DNA of 64,000 bases from an uncultured Clostridia bacterium. GTDB lineage: Bacteria > Bacillota > Clostridia > TANB77 > CAG-508. How positions within the stretch are numbered: position 1 is the first letter of the stretch; each line of letters opens with the position of its first letter. The translations under genes were made by a program, and so were the position numbers. The stretch covers positions 6,688 through 70,687 of the forward strand of contig CAPPGO010000009.1 of NCBI GenBank assembly GCA_948678575.1, written 5' to 3'. Below are positions 1 to 9,421 of this stretch, piece by piece. The notes below the pieces were generated by a model. That model was not told the DNA's origin. It ran no database searches and saw only the letters and a list, made by a program, of their open reading frames with translations.

Positions 1-1138
1 CTATTGCTCTATTATAATCTTCTAAATTTTCTAAGTTATAAATAATTTTATTATCATATAATTTTGTATCTCTATCTTCTGTAATTGCATAATTAGAAAG
101 CCAAGACGAAAATTCTTCTGCAAGAGTAGGATAATATCTTTTCATTTTCTTTAAATTTTTAATAGTATTTTTTCCATTAAACTCATTTCTAAGTGCATAA
201 AATATTTCATTTATTAAAACTGTAAAATATCTTATAGTTGGTTGTATTTTATTATGTTTATAAATATTTTCACTATTAAACTTTCTTATTTGATACATAG
301 TTTCAAGTGCTTCATCTGAAAATTTTAAACCATCTTTTATAGAACTATTTTCACATAAATCTACTACCAAATAATTGATAATATTAGAATTGTTTACTCT
401 AATATTTTCTACTAATTTGTCAAATTTTTCTACTTCTTTTTCAGTAAGCAAATTCATTTGTATAGCATCTTCAATATCTCGTCCCATATAAGAAATATTG
501 TCTGCAATTTTTACTACACAACCTTCCCATGTATATGGATTATATATTCCAGATTTTGTAAATTTAGATAAATCTATTGCTTCATCCCTTGGCTTTAAAC
601 CATTTCTATCCGGCTCTCCTGAATGTGATATAATTCCATCTCGTACAGCATAAGTTAAATTCAAATTTCTTTTAATTCCTGAATAATCTTTTAAAAGCTC
701 TAAATCTTCCACAAAATGCAAACCATTTCTAGCATGCCAAAACTTTTCTTTATATTCTCTCTCAGAAATAGTAGATAGTATTTGTTCTCCTTGATGTCCA
801 AATGGACTATGTCCTATATCATGTGCAATAGCAATAGCTTTTGTCAATTCTAAATTTAATCCTAGATAATTTGCAATAGTATGACTTATTGACTCCACTA
901 AATTTACATGTTCTATTCTAGTACATATATGATCGTTTTGAGGTGCAAAAAATACTTGGGTTTTGTGTTTTAATCTTCTATATGCGTTACAATTTAATGT
1001 TCTAGTATAATCCCTATCAAATTGTGTACGCATTGTTTTTGCTCCAAAAACAGGATTATATAGTTTTTCTTGTCTGTGTATTGCTTTTTCCCATTTTTCG
1101 TTTTTTTCATTCATTTGAACTTCTTCAAATTTTTTCAT
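1..1138 (-). CDS. dGTPase-like HD-domain triphosphohydrolase (3' end cut by window edge)
   Basis: The frame runs off the left edge of the window, so the C-terminus is missing. It starts at an ATG behind AGAGGTGAT. The N-terminal half carries the HD-domain ligands in order: a histidine in RIEHVNLV, the HD pair in AIAHDIGHSPFGHQGE, and a later aspartate in the segment KIADNISYMGRDIEDA. This pattern is typical of deoxyguanosine triphosphate triphosphohydrolases, which release tripolyphosphate from dNTPs and help balance nucleotide pools. It lies 16 bp downstream of hslO on the same strand and is probably co-transcribed with it. Family assignment is strong; exact substrate is inferred. Confidence 0.88.
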   Translation of the reverse strand, partial: MKKFEEVQMNEKNEKWEKAIHRQEKLYNPVFGAKTMRTQFDRDYTRTLNCNAYRRLKHKTQVFFAPQNDHICTRIEHVNLVESISHTIANYLGLNLELTKAIAIAHDIGHSPFGHQGEQILSTISEREYKEKFWHARNGLHFVEDLELLKDYSGIKRNLNLTYAVRDGIISHSGEPDRNGLKPRDEAIDLSKFTKSGIYNPYTWEGCVVKIADNISYMGRDIEDAIQMNLLTEKEVEKFDKLVENIRVNNSNIINYLVVDLCENSSIKDGLKFSDEALETMYQIRKFNSENIYKHNKIQPTIRYFTVLINEIFYALRNEFNGKNTIKNLKKMKRYYPTLAEEFSSWLSNYAITEDRDTKLYDNKIIYNLENLEDYNRAI

Positions 1139-1154
1139 CTTTTGTATATCACCT

Positions 1155-2045
1155 CTAATTTATAAGCTTCTCTAAATCTTCTTTCGTAAATAAATAAGTT
1201 GTATTACAAAAATGACATTTTGTTTCAGCCATTCCATCTTCTTTAATCATATTTTCTATTTCTTCTTTTCCAAGAGAAATAAGACCTTTTTCAAATTTTT
1301 CCTTAGAACAATCACATCTATATCCAATAATTAAATTATCTTCAATTTTTTTAACATTTTCATCACCAGTAACAATTTGTGCAATTTCTTCCAAAGAATT
1401 TTCTTTATCTAACATTTCACTAATAGAAGGAGCTTTCTCTATTGCTTTTTCTATTTTTTCTATTTCATTTTCAGTAGCATCTGGCATTAAATTTATCATA
1501 TAACCACCAGCTGATTTTATTCCACTTGAATTTACCAAAACACCCAAAGCCAAAACTGTTGGTGTTTGTTTAGATTGTGCAAAATATCCTGCAAAATCTT
1601 CTGCTATTTCACCTGATACTAATGGAACTAAACCATTATAACCAGTTTCTGTAATTGAATTTTCTTTTATAATATTCAAATATCCAGCTGTTCCAACAGC
1701 CCCACCCACATCAATTTTACCATTTGATTTAAGTGGTAGTTCTACACTTGGATTATCAATATATGCTTTAATAAACACTTGATTATTCTCTTTTTGCACA
1801 ATTGATACTAATGAACCTGCTTCACCTTTTCCGTTTAATTGGATTGTAAGACTATCCTCTTCTGATTTTATATCTGTATGTCCCATCATTCCAGAAATTG
1901 TGGCAAATCTACCAAGTGCAGCAGATGTTGTAGGTGTAAGGTCATGTAAATTCCTTATATATTCTATTAAATCTGTTGTTTTTGAGCAGATAATACTAAC
2001 TTTTCCATCATAAGCTAAAAATTTTGCTGTTCTATCTTTGTTCAT
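1155..2045 (-). CDS. hslO: Hsp33 redox-regulated chaperone
   Basis: A 296-residue protein of normal Hsp33 length. The N-terminal domain contains the family segment GGAVGTAGYLNIIKE, and the C-terminus carries the zinc-binding cysteines as CDC and CHFC. In known Hsp33 proteins oxidation of these cysteines releases zinc and activates holdase function in the cytoplasm. The start overlaps the stop of the upstream small gene by one base (TAATG), which suggests translational coupling. It contains an out-of-frame CGG in the string AACGGAAAAGG (codons AAC GGA AAA), with no frame break. This is a useful control for the CGG observation described elsewhere. Confidence 0.95.
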   Translation of the reverse strand: MNKDRTAKFLAYDGKVSIICSKTTDLIEYIRNLHDLTPTTSAALGRFATISGMMGHTDIKSEEDSLTIQLNGKGEAGSLVSIVQKENNQVFIKAYIDNPSVELPLKSNGKIDVGGAVGTAGYLNIIKENSITETGYNGLVPLVSGEIAEDFAGYFAQSKQTPTVLALGVLVNSSGIKSAGGYMINLMPDATENEIEKIEKAIEKAPSISEMLDKENSLEEIAQIVTGDENVKKIEDNLIIGYRCDCSKEKFEKGLISLGKEEIENMIKEDGMAETKCHFCNTTYLFTKEDLEKLIN

Positions 2046-2347
2046 TATTCACTAAACGCCTTTCTAACTATTTTATAACTATTCATAAGCAATGCAAATT
2101 TCATATCTTCTGGTACATCTTCATTGTACATTGCATTTGTAATTGGTATTGTGTATGTTGTATATTTAGGCATAAATGCCCTAGTTTTATATATGTAATT
2201 TATTAAACAATCTGAATCTTTTACTTCGACTTCGTGTCTTTTCAAAAAGCTACGCAGCATAGCTGTATATTCATCGTGAAAATAATTAAATACTTTATCA
2301 TATTCTTTGTTTTCTGCTAACTCTTGTAACTCTCTTTCTATTAACAT
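2045..2347 (-). CDS. Small conserved-looking protein of unknown function upstream of hslO
   Basis: About 100 residues. I chose the ATG at 2347 because it has GAGGT at good spacing; an earlier in-frame start adds 30 residues without a ribosome site. The protein is soluble, mostly charged and probably helical, with one cysteine and no motif I recognise. It shares one base with the hslO start, so the two are likely expressed together. I do not assign a function. Confidence 0.6.
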   Translation of the reverse strand: MLIERELQELAENKEYDKVFNYFHDEYTAMLRSFLKRHEVEVKDSDCLINYIYKTRAFMPKYTTYTIPITNAMYNEDVPEDMKFALLMNSYKIVRKAFSE

Positions 2348-2468
2348 TTTTACCTCATTATTGCATTTGATATTTAATTTTGGGTAAAATTTCCCTTTTA
2401 TTATTGCTATTTTATAATATTCTGTCACAAATAACAAGTATTTTCATAATATATTTTAGGTGATTTTT

Positions 2469-3284
2469 ATGAATATTTTAAAACAAGGTTCAACTGGTCC
2501 AGAAGTTGAACTATTACAAAGTACATTAACAAAAGCAAATTTTTTTAATAGTAATATTGATGGAAATTTTGGAAATAGAACAAAAGAAGGAGTAATTAAT
2601 TTTCAAAAAAGTGTTGGATTAAATGCCGATGGAATTGTTGGAAATCAAACCTGGAATGCACTTATGCCATACATACAAGGATATTATTTGTATAATATAA
2701 AACCTGGTGATACTTTCTATTCTATTGCATTAGATTTTAATACTACTGTAAATTCAATAATTATAGCTAATCCTCGTACAGATTACAATAATCTACAAAT
2801 TGGCGAAACAATTATTGTTCCATTTGGCAATATTGTTCCAACTGATATAAGCTATACATCAAACATTTTAACAATAAACTTATCTAGTTTAAAAATTGTA
2901 TATCCTTTTTTACAAATAAGTAGTATTGCAACATCAAATTTAGGCAATAACATCCCAGTTGTAAGATTTGGAAATGGTTCAAATCAAGTTTTGTATGTTG
3001 CTTCAACACACGCTAATGAATGGATTACTAGTGTTTTACTTATGAAATTTTTAGAAACTTTATCAAAAGCTTATGTAAATAATCTAAAAGTTTTTAATTA
3101 TGATATTAGAGAATTATTTGATAATGTAAGTCTTTATATTGTTCCTATGTTAAATCCTGATGGCGTTGATTTAGTAACCGAAAACTTAAATAAAAATTCC
3201 TATGGTTATACACGAGCCAAACAAATATCCAATAATTTCCCGAATATTCCCTTTCCAAAAGGATGGAAAGCAAATATAGAAGGT
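2469..3284 (+). pseudogene. 5' part of LysM/M14 peptidoglycan endopeptidase, interrupted by mobile element
   Basis: The ATG at 2469 follows AGGTGA. In order it encodes a peptidoglycan-binding repeat (TGPEVELLQSTL...GIVGNQTW), a LysM domain (YNIKPGDTFYSIA...IIVPFG), and the first half of a zinc carboxypeptidase M14 domain. The latter includes the zinc-ligand pair in ASTHANEW and the segment PMLNPDG. The open frame continues 99 bp into foreign DNA and ends at 3383. The missing half, with the third zinc histidine and the catalytic glutamate, sits at 11612-12074. Homologous Bacillus proteins are gamma-D-glutamyl-diamino acid endopeptidases of the cell wall or spore cortex. Excision of the element would rebuild the gene exactly. 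Confidence 0.85.
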
Positions 3285-3310
3285 GTGGATTTAAAAATCT
3301 ACCAACCAGT
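3281..3310. repeat. attL: AGGT core plus left 26-bp inverted end of the serine-recombinase element
   Basis: The core AGGT (3281-3284) is followed by the 26-base element end at 3285-3310, which begins GTGGATTTAAAAA. It matches the reverse complement of 11586-11611 at 21 of 26 positions without gaps. Joining the two ends through AGGT gives a 56-base dyad-symmetric site of the size and symmetry expected of attP for a large serine integrase. Confidence 0.8.
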
Positions 3311-3326
3311 TTGCAAAGTCTTGTAT

Positions 3327-4271
3327 TTATCCTTTGTACTCTCCACCATTTATATGCATTACTTGACCTGTAACATAGGATGAATCATCACTTGCTAAGT
3401 ATATAAATAGTGGTGCTATTTCATAAGGATGCCCAGCTCTTCCCATTGGTGCGTCTGAACCTAGTGTTGGTATTTTTTCTGCTTCCCAACATGCTGGTTG
3501 TAGCGGAGTCCAAAATACACCAGGTGAAACTGCATTTACTCTTATATTTTTATCTGCTAAATTCGTTGCAAGTGACCTCGTAAATCCTACAATTGCTCCT
3601 TTACTTGTTACATAGTCTATTAATTCTGGTTCTCCTTTAAAAGTTGTTATTGATGTTACATTTATAATACTCGCACCTGGTTTCATATGTTTTAAAGCTC
3701 TTTTGGTTAAATAAAACATAGAATAAATATTGGTTTTCATTGTTAAATCAAATTGTTCATCTGTTATATCTAATAAACTTTTTTGTTGATATTGCACTCC
3801 TGCATTGTTTACTAATATATCAATTTTGCCAAATTTTTTTATAGTTTCTTCCACAATCTTATCGCAGAAATTAGTGTCTTTTATATCTCCAGCAAGTAAT
3901 AAACATCTACCACCCATTCTTTCAATGAATTCTTTTGTTTCTTCTGCATCTTTATGTTCATCATAATAGACAATAACAACTGTGGCTCCTTCTTTTACAA
4001 ATCCAACTGCTGTGGCTCTTCCAATTCCAGAATCTCCTCCTGTTATGATTGCAACTTTATTATATAATTTTCCAGCTGACCTGTAATACGGATTATTAAA
4101 TATAGGTCTTGGTGTCATTAAATATTCCATTCCTGGCTGTTTATCTTGATGTTGCGGTGGAAACTCTATCCTATAATCTTTACATATTCTACCATAACCT
4201 TGATCGTCTATATATTTTAGTCCATAATCATCCTTTCCATTATTGTTTGAAGTATAATAATCATAATTCAT
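3327..4271 (-). CDS. SDR-family oxidoreductase (YhdF/YhxD/GSP39-like)
   Basis: 314 residues. The N-terminus has the extension typical of this SDR branch (QDKQPGMEYLMTPRP) before the Rossmann fold. The NAD(P)-binding glycine motif is TGGDSGIGRA, NNAG follows, the catalytic serine sits in NVTSITT, and the YxxxK motif is YVTSKGA. The C-terminus ends in SYVTGQVMHINGGEYKG, normal for the family. Homologues are general-stress dehydrogenases with poorly known substrates. It is the outermost cargo gene, stopping about 40 bp from attL, and lies downstream of the recombinase in the same direction. It has its own ribosome site (GAGGTG). Confidence 0.9.
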   Translation of the reverse strand: MNYDYYTSNNNGKDDYGLKYIDDQGYGRICKDYRIEFPPQHQDKQPGMEYLMTPRPIFNNPYYRSAGKLYNKVAIITGGDSGIGRATAVGFVKEGATVVIVYYDEHKDAEETKEFIERMGGRCLLLAGDIKDTNFCDKIVEETIKKFGKIDILVNNAGVQYQQKSLLDITDEQFDLTMKTNIYSMFYLTKRALKHMKPGASIINVTSITTFKGEPELIDYVTSKGAIVGFTRSLATNLADKNIRVNAVSPGVFWTPLQPACWEAEKIPTLGSDAPMGRAGHPYEIAPLFIYLASDDSSYVTGQVMHINGGEYKG

Positions 4272-4333
4272 CTTTTTTCACCTCTACCATATATATTCTA
4301 AATATCAATTGAGTGTGCATGTTTAAAATTTCT

Positions 4334-5988
4334 TTAACTTATCTTTAAAGATTTCTCACTAATTAATTCTTCAATTTTGATAAATTCATCTAGGTTCTCA
4401 TTGATAGAATTTAATTTTGAAAAGTTAAAATAGATATACACATTTTTATCTTTGTCAATTTCAATTTTATTGATTAGCCTATATAAATATATTTTATCTA
4501 TTTGTTCTAATTTCAAAAAGTTTTCTATTACTTCATCTAGTTCCATTGTCTGATTATTACTTTCAGTTTCATTTTGAGTTTCAACTAACTTATGTTCTAA
4601 TTCTTCCTTTTGTTTTATAAAATTTGTTCTGTCAAATATAAATTTTTGTGATAACCTCATGTAATCTTCTTCGAGAATTATGCCTTGTAATTTATCCATA
4701 TACATTTTGTCTAAATTGTTATTTATTTCTAATATAGCTTTATCAATTTGTGATAGTTTTTTCTTAAAGCCTTTTCTAATATCAAGAGTTTTGTTTTGAC
4801 ATTTTTCATAAATAGAATAAAAAATTTTTTTGTCAGCATATATCTGACAAATTTTTTTTACAACATAAATAATATGCTTTTCGAACTTTTCATAATTGAT
4901 ACTTAATGGATAACAACCTCTTTTTTTATGGTCGCTACAAATTATATATGGATGTGATTTTGCATTTCTTTTAGAATTCTTTTTAAGCACGATTTGCAGT
5001 TTCCTTTTGCAATGATAACAGTAAAGTAACCCTCTTAATAAGTAATCGTATTTTAGTTTTGTATTTGTTCCTCTTTTTTCAAGAATAAATTGTACTTTCT
5101 CAAATGTATCTTTATTGATAATAGCTTCATGTGTATTGTTAACTCGTATTTGATTTTCTTTTTCTACTGTTCGTATTTTATGTACTTTATATGAGACAAT
5201 AGACTTCTTATTTTGAACTGTATTTCCAATATATACTTCATTTTTTAACATATTGCATAAGGTAACCTCATTCCAGTTATAATTTATTTTGTTTTCATCT
5301 TGCACCAAACTAGTTTTTCTATAACCAGTAGGAGATAAGTATTTGTTGGAATTTAAGTAATTTACTATTTCCACACTACCATGTCTATTTATATACATAT
5401 CAAATATTTTCTCTACAATACCTTTTACATTTTCATCAATAATTAGTTTATTTTTAATACTAGGATGTCTTTTATATCCGATATGCTGGAATACTACACA
5501 TATACTCTCCACTCTTTTGCTTTTCCTTATAGACACTTCTAATTTTTTTCGATATATCCTTAGCATAATAATCATTCATAATTGCTTTAAAAGGTGTTAT
5601 ATCGTTATTTGTGCTATCAATATAGGTGTCTATACCATCTGTTATTGCAACATACCTAATATTGTTTTGTGGAAAGTAATTTTCTATGTAATGTCCTGTT
5701 TTAATATAATCTCTTCCAAGTCTTGATAAATCTTTTGTTATAACCATATTAATAGTTCTGTTCTCAATATCTTGTAGCATTTTATTGAATCCCGGTCTAT
5801 CAAATGTAGTTCCAGAAATACCATCGTCAACATATTCTTTAATAAGTGTTAGATTATTCTCACTCACATATCTTTGCAAAATATTTCTTTGATTACCGAT
5901 ACTTTCGCTTTCTTGTTTGTCACCATCTTCTCTAGATAGTCTTATATAAATTCCGTACTTTGAAGTTTTGACTGTTTAAATTTAGCAT
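4334..5988 (-). CDS. Large serine recombinase, decoded in three frames through two CGG +1 shifts
   Basis: It starts at an ATG behind AGGAGG (5988). Codons 1-11 end in GTA, then CGG (5955-5953). Skipping one base gives the resolvase core KVGIYIRLSREDGD. The second frame holds DGISGTTFDRPGF and ITKDLSRLGRD and ends at another CGG (5480-5478). Skipping one base there gives SIPAYGYKRHP, the conserved start of the recombinase domain. A zinc ribbon (CYHC...CSDHKKRGC) and a coiled coil follow. The total is 550 residues, normal for integrases of the TndX/TnpX type. Both junction glycines fit the family, so I treat it as a functional recoded gene; a frameshifted pseudogene is the alternative. It is the likely integrase of this element. 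Confidence 0.8.
5478..5480 (-). other. In-frame CGG with +1 shift (recombinase, second site)
   Basis: Codons TAT CGG A: reading TAT (C) GGA TAT AAA restores AYGYKR, a conserved glycine in this family. Without the shift the frame stops two codons later. Confidence 0.75.
5953..5955 (-). other. In-frame CGG with +1 shift (recombinase, first site)
   Basis: Codons AAA GTA CGG A: skipping C gives GTA GGA ATT TAT, the first strand of the resolvase fold (VGIYIRLS). Without the shift, translation stops at a TAG seven codons after CGG. Confidence 0.75.
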
Positions 5989-6069
5989 TTAACCTCCTAT
6001 CCGTAATCATCTAATACAACAATTGTAACGTGCTCAAAATAATTTTACAAATACTTTATAAGAACCCTA

Positions 6070-6100
6070 CCCACTTACACAATCAAAGATTGTGAGTGGG
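6070..6100. repeat. Hairpin between the 48-residue ORF and the recombinase
   Basis: CCCACT + CACAATC pair with GATTGTG + AGTGGG around an AAA loop, with a 2-base bulge. No T-run follows on either strand, so it is not a typical terminator. It lies in the leader region of the recombinase and could regulate it. Confidence 0.5.
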
Positions 6101-6133
6101 TACCCAGGAACCTTGTTGCTTTCGCAATAATAA

Positions 6134-6280
6134 TTACTTTATTTTTAATTTTAAATTTCCTATATAATCTTTAAAAATTAATCCTATTGTTTCTTTAACT
6201 TCCTGCTTTTCTTCTGTAAAAATACAATATGTATTAAATTCTAATTTACCTTTTTTGTTATCTTTTTTATCTTTATTCAC
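6134..6280 (-). CDS. 48-residue ORF upstream of the recombinase
   Basis: A GTG start behind AAGGAGC encodes a short charged protein beginning VNKDKKDNKKGKLEFNTYC and ending in a lysine-rich tail. Small proteins in this position are common beside serine recombinases of clostridial elements, such as TnpW of Tn4451-like units. The resemblance is positional only and I do not see a decisive motif. It could be an accessory factor for excision, or a short ORF without function. Confidence 0.4.
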   Translation of the reverse strand: MNKDKKDNKKGKLEFNTYCIFTEEKQEVKETIGLIFKDYIGNLKLKIK

Positions 6281-6514
6281 ATTTACATCAGCTCCTTTTT
6301 ATTTTTTAATTAAATCCTTTTAATACAGAATATTAAAGAATATAGCTTGTTATGACACTTAAAATAAGCGTGTTTGTCAATGTGCTGTTTAGTATTTCTA
6401 TATATAAGCCCTGTTTTTATACCAAAAGCAAAACTATTTTTGAAAAATTTTTAATTTTATAAGAAAAAAAATCTAATATATGTTTTCACATATTAGATCT
6501 TTACTTAGCTAATT

Positions 6515-6636
6515 TTACTTTAATTTTATTAACTGCTCTATTCCAATTTCATTTAATTCAATATCTGTTTTTCCTTAAATTCTACCTTTAACATTCCAAT
6601 CAGTTTAATCATGTCTAACAACATAAAATTTTATAC
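6515..6636 (-). pseudogene. Remnant of a histidine-phosphatase (phosphoglycerate-mutase-like) gene
   Basis: Reading through stops gives KFYVVRH, then a stop in place of part of the GE motif, then TDWNVKGRI, another stop, and GKTDIELNEIGIEQ. This is the N-terminal signature of the histidine phosphatase family (RHGETDWN...GRIQGKTDI). Two codons are now TAA, and only about 40 codons of an expected 200 remain. It directly follows the GDPD gene, so it is a dead remnant of the cargo operon. Confidence 0.7.
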
Positions 6637-6637
6637 C

Positions 6638-7360
6638 TTATTCTCCGTCCATTAATACTTTTAATTTATCTGGAAAGTTAACTGTCATTCCATCTATATT
6701 TAACTTATATACTTTTTGCATTATTTCTTGATCACGAATTCCCCATAATCTAACACCTAGCTTATTGCTATTGGCAAGCTCTATACTATTATTTGATACT
6801 TTATCAGCTTTTGAGCAAATTTGACATCCTTTTATTGATAATAATTTATCAATATTATTTTGATTAATTTCTTCATCAATAAGCCAAGATATTTTTATAT
6901 CTTTATCAAATTTTCTAACATTTTCTAATGCTTCAAATATAAAAGATGTAATATAAATATTTTCTTTACTTTTACTATATTTATCAATTATTTCTAATAT
7001 TTGTTTTTCTATTCCTATAGTCTTTAGCTCTATTGCAAATGTTAAATCTTTAGATAAAAATTTTTTGGCAAACTCTTCAAAAAGTACAATTTTTTCATCT
7101 TTGTATTTTAAATCAAACCAACTTCCAAAATCAAATTTTAACAATTCATTATAAGTATAATCATTTATTGTTCCTATACCATTTGACTTTTTATCTATAA
7201 AATCATCATGAAATATAACTATTTTTCCATCTTTAGTTTTTTGTAAATCTAACTCAATTCCATTAGCTTTTAATTCTACCGCTTTTTCAAAAGCACTCAT
7301 AGTATTTTCTGGTGCATAAGCTGATGCACCTCTATGTGCATAATTAATAAATTTGTTCAT
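6638..7360 (-). CDS. Glycerophosphodiester phosphodiesterase
   Basis: 240 residues, normal for bacterial cytoplasmic GDPD. The catalytic set is visible: HRGASAYAPENT near the N-terminus, then GIELDLQKTKDG with the metal-binding ELD, and FHDD. The enzyme splits glycerophosphodiesters into glycerol-3-phosphate and an alcohol. There is no signal peptide. The start overlaps the stop of a short upstream ORF (ATGA) and has AGGAGG in front. It is cargo of the serine-recombinase island; its presence there is unusual but not unknown. Confidence 0.9.
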   Translation of the reverse strand: MNKFINYAHRGASAYAPENTMSAFEKAVELKANGIELDLQKTKDGKIVIFHDDFIDKKSNGIGTINDYTYNELLKFDFGSWFDLKYKDEKIVLFEEFAKKFLSKDLTFAIELKTIGIEKQILEIIDKYSKSKENIYITSFIFEALENVRKFDKDIKISWLIDEEINQNNIDKLLSIKGCQICSKADKVSNNSIELANSNKLGVRLWGIRDQEIMQKVYKLNIDGMTVNFPDKLKVLMDGE

Positions 7361-7461
7361 ACAGTATCCTCCTGTTTATTTAACTTTGAATTATTTCTTA
7401 TATCATTTTTCCATACTGCATATATTCCTGTAATCAATAATATTAAATCTCCTAATACCAT
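7357..7461 (-). CDS. 34-residue membrane ORF coupled to GDPD; possible remnant of a transporter
   Basis: It begins MVLGDLILLITGIYAVWKND, one hydrophobic helix with a basic tail, and its TGA overlaps the GDPD start by four bases. There is no good ribosome site. GDPD genes often follow a glycerol-phosphate or MFS transporter, and this could be the last helix of a deleted transporter. It may equally be a short leader peptide. Confidence 0.35.
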   Translation of the reverse strand: MVLGDLILLITGIYAVWKNDIRNNSKLNKQEDTV

Positions 7462-7533
7462 AAATCAACTATTTTCTCTATATTAGCATAAAAATAAATT
7501 TTTATCAATTATATTACAATTATTTACTTTGCA

Positions 7534-7577
7534 TATCAAAAAAACTATATGCTTTTATACATATAGTTTTTTTGATA
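7534..7577. terminator. Bidirectional terminator, 18-bp perfect stem
   Basis: Positions 7534-7551 pair perfectly with 7560-7577 around an 8-base loop, with A-runs and T-runs inside the stem. It separates the AbiE unit from the GDPD unit. Confidence 0.8.
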
Positions 7578-7758
7578 TACAACTTTTTGCTTTCATTTTC
7601 TTATAATTAGATTATCTATGTGGTATGATTTTGCTAACAACGTTTATACATAGTTTTCCTAACATAATTTGTATTTTGTGACCTTATCTATACTCATTTT
7701 TCCAGTTTTTCAAGACCTATTTGAAACTTTTTTGCAATCCAAGATTGAATTGTATCCT

Positions 7759-8697
7759 TTACATTTGCCTATGTATCTCTTTAAAACACTCTTTAACTTG
7801 ATCAATGGAAAATTTATATTTATCATTTAAAACATATTTATTTTGCATATTTTCAAATTCTTTTATTAGTGCATCACTAAACTCTAATTTAAAATAACTA
7901 AAATCTTTGATTGCTGTTTTTTCATCTATACCACCTATTCTTACTTTTTCCTCTTGTCTTTTGTAATCTATCAGTTTATTTAATTCATCCTTATTATTTA
8001 ATAATTTTTGAATTTTATCATTATTAAATAATACTGATATATCATATAAGTGTTTTGCTGTATCCATATACATATTTCTTATATAATAAAACTCTGCTGC
8101 AAATATTTTATCTATAAACATTCTCTCTAATTTTATTATTTCAATTTCTATTTTTGTAATATCAAATTGCTCTTCTAAAATTTTCTTTTCTTTATCATTT
8201 GCAAGTTTATATATTAAAGGCTCTATATAGTATTTTTCGGTTGGCTCGCTTACAGTAAACGAAGTCGATTCTACTTGTATTTTTCCTGCTCTTTGCAAAG
8301 GTATTTCATTATCTTCATATACTGATACATATTGGTAAACTCCTGTAACACTGCCTTTATTATCTATACACCCATCTTTTATTAGTTCTAAACCTTCTAT
8401 TTCATAACCTAAAGCAGATTCTTTTAATCTCTTCTTATTTCTTGTATTAGATTCTTCTAGTAAAACTTTTACAGTTAAATCAATATCTTCTGAAAAACGA
8501 TTCATTGTTTCTAAAATTTTATATACTGCTGTGCCACCTTTAAAATATGCTTTTAAATAATCTTGCTTTTTAGCTAATTCTTTAAGAACTAAACATACAT
8601 AATAGTCTTTTTCTATTATATCTACAGCTATATTTGTCTTAATACTCATATCTTCTATAAACTTCTTAAAATCTTTTTCTTTCAAATGAAATAGCAC
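7759..8697 (-). CDS. AbiEii-type nucleotidyltransferase toxin
   Basis: 312 residues with a GTG start behind AGGAG. The nucleotidyltransferase core is visible as KGGTAVYK followed by FSEDIDLTV, the two-aspartate motif of the AbiEii/AbiGii family. Known members inactivate tRNAs or block translation by adding nucleotides, and they form a type IV abortive-infection system with AbiEi. It lies 13 bp downstream of the antitoxin gene, the usual order. I infer a phage-defence or element-maintenance role. Confidence 0.9.
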   Translation of the reverse strand: MLFHLKEKDFKKFIEDMSIKTNIAVDIIEKDYYVCLVLKELAKKQDYLKAYFKGGTAVYKILETMNRFSEDIDLTVKVLLEESNTRNKKRLKESALGYEIEGLELIKDGCIDNKGSVTGVYQYVSVYEDNEIPLQRAGKIQVESTSFTVSEPTEKYYIEPLIYKLANDKEKKILEEQFDITKIEIEIIKLERMFIDKIFAAEFYYIRNMYMDTAKHLYDISVLFNNDKIQKLLNNKDELNKLIDYKRQEEKVRIGGIDEKTAIKDFSYFKLEFSDALIKEFENMQNKYVLNDKYKFSIDQVKECFKEIHRQM

Positions 8698-8710
8698 TTT
8701 CTTTTTTCTC

Positions 8711-9358
8711 CTATCTTGCTAGTACAAATAACTTATCTAATACTTTTCTATTGTTTGTTATTCTAGCATATTTTATAATTTTTTCGAAATCTAAATTACA
8801 TTCCTCTATAATACTATATATAATTTCATCTGCATTTTGAGCATCAATAGGAATATTATCTTTGTTATCTAAAATATCTATAAACTGTAAATATCTATAA
8901 TTCTCATTTGTTATCTCTATTTTTGGTCTTATTATATATACTCTTAACCTTTTATCATATTGTTTATGATATTTACATTCATTTGTTACTATATCAGTTA
9001 CATTAGGAACTAATGTTGTTAGTCCTAATTTATTAAATAATTTTGCTCCTACAACATATCCCTTTATATTACCTTCTCTATCTTTTAAATATTTGAGTTG
9101 TATCAATTTTCTTTGATCTAATCCCATTTCACCAAACATAGTAATAATTGGTTTATAATATACTCCTTTATATTCTGCTTTTATAATACCTTCATTTTTT
9201 AGTCTATTTAAAATAACATTTATATTTTTTAATATACTTTCTTGTTTATTATCGTTTTTGCATTGCTCAATAACATATTTTTTTATATCTTCGATAAATA
9301 TTGGCTCATCTTCTGGATATTGCTCAATACATTCTAAAACTAATTTACAAATATTCAT
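8711..9358 (-). CDS. AbiEi-type antitoxin/repressor (DUF6088 family)
   Basis: 215 residues. The N-terminal part resembles a winged-helix domain (NVILNRLKNEGIIKAEYKGVYYKP) and is followed by a mixed alpha/beta domain, the usual arrangement of AbiEi proteins. Known members repress their own promoter and neutralise the toxin without forming a stable complex. It has a strong ribosome site (AAAGGAGG) and a consensus promoter just upstream. Together with the AbiEii gene it is a complete pair. Confidence 0.82.
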   Translation of the reverse strand: MNICKLVLECIEQYPEDEPIFIEDIKKYVIEQCKNDNKQESILKNINVILNRLKNEGIIKAEYKGVYYKPIITMFGEMGLDQRKLIQLKYLKDREGNIKGYVVGAKLFNKLGLTTLVPNVTDIVTNECKYHKQYDKRLRVYIIRPKIEITNENYRYLQFIDILDNKDNIPIDAQNADEIIYSIIEECNLDFEKIIKYARITNNRKVLDKLFVLAR

Positions 9359-9421
9359 GAGTTTTACCTCCTTTGTTATTATTGTGTATTATTTGTTGTA
9401 TATTATGTACTTTATAATAAC

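Noticed and set aside
7580..7758. Possible gene fragment downstream of AbiEii (DTIQSWIAKKFQIGLEKLEK)
   Set aside because: Only about 20 sensible codons before a stop, no start signal and no family match; left as non-coding.
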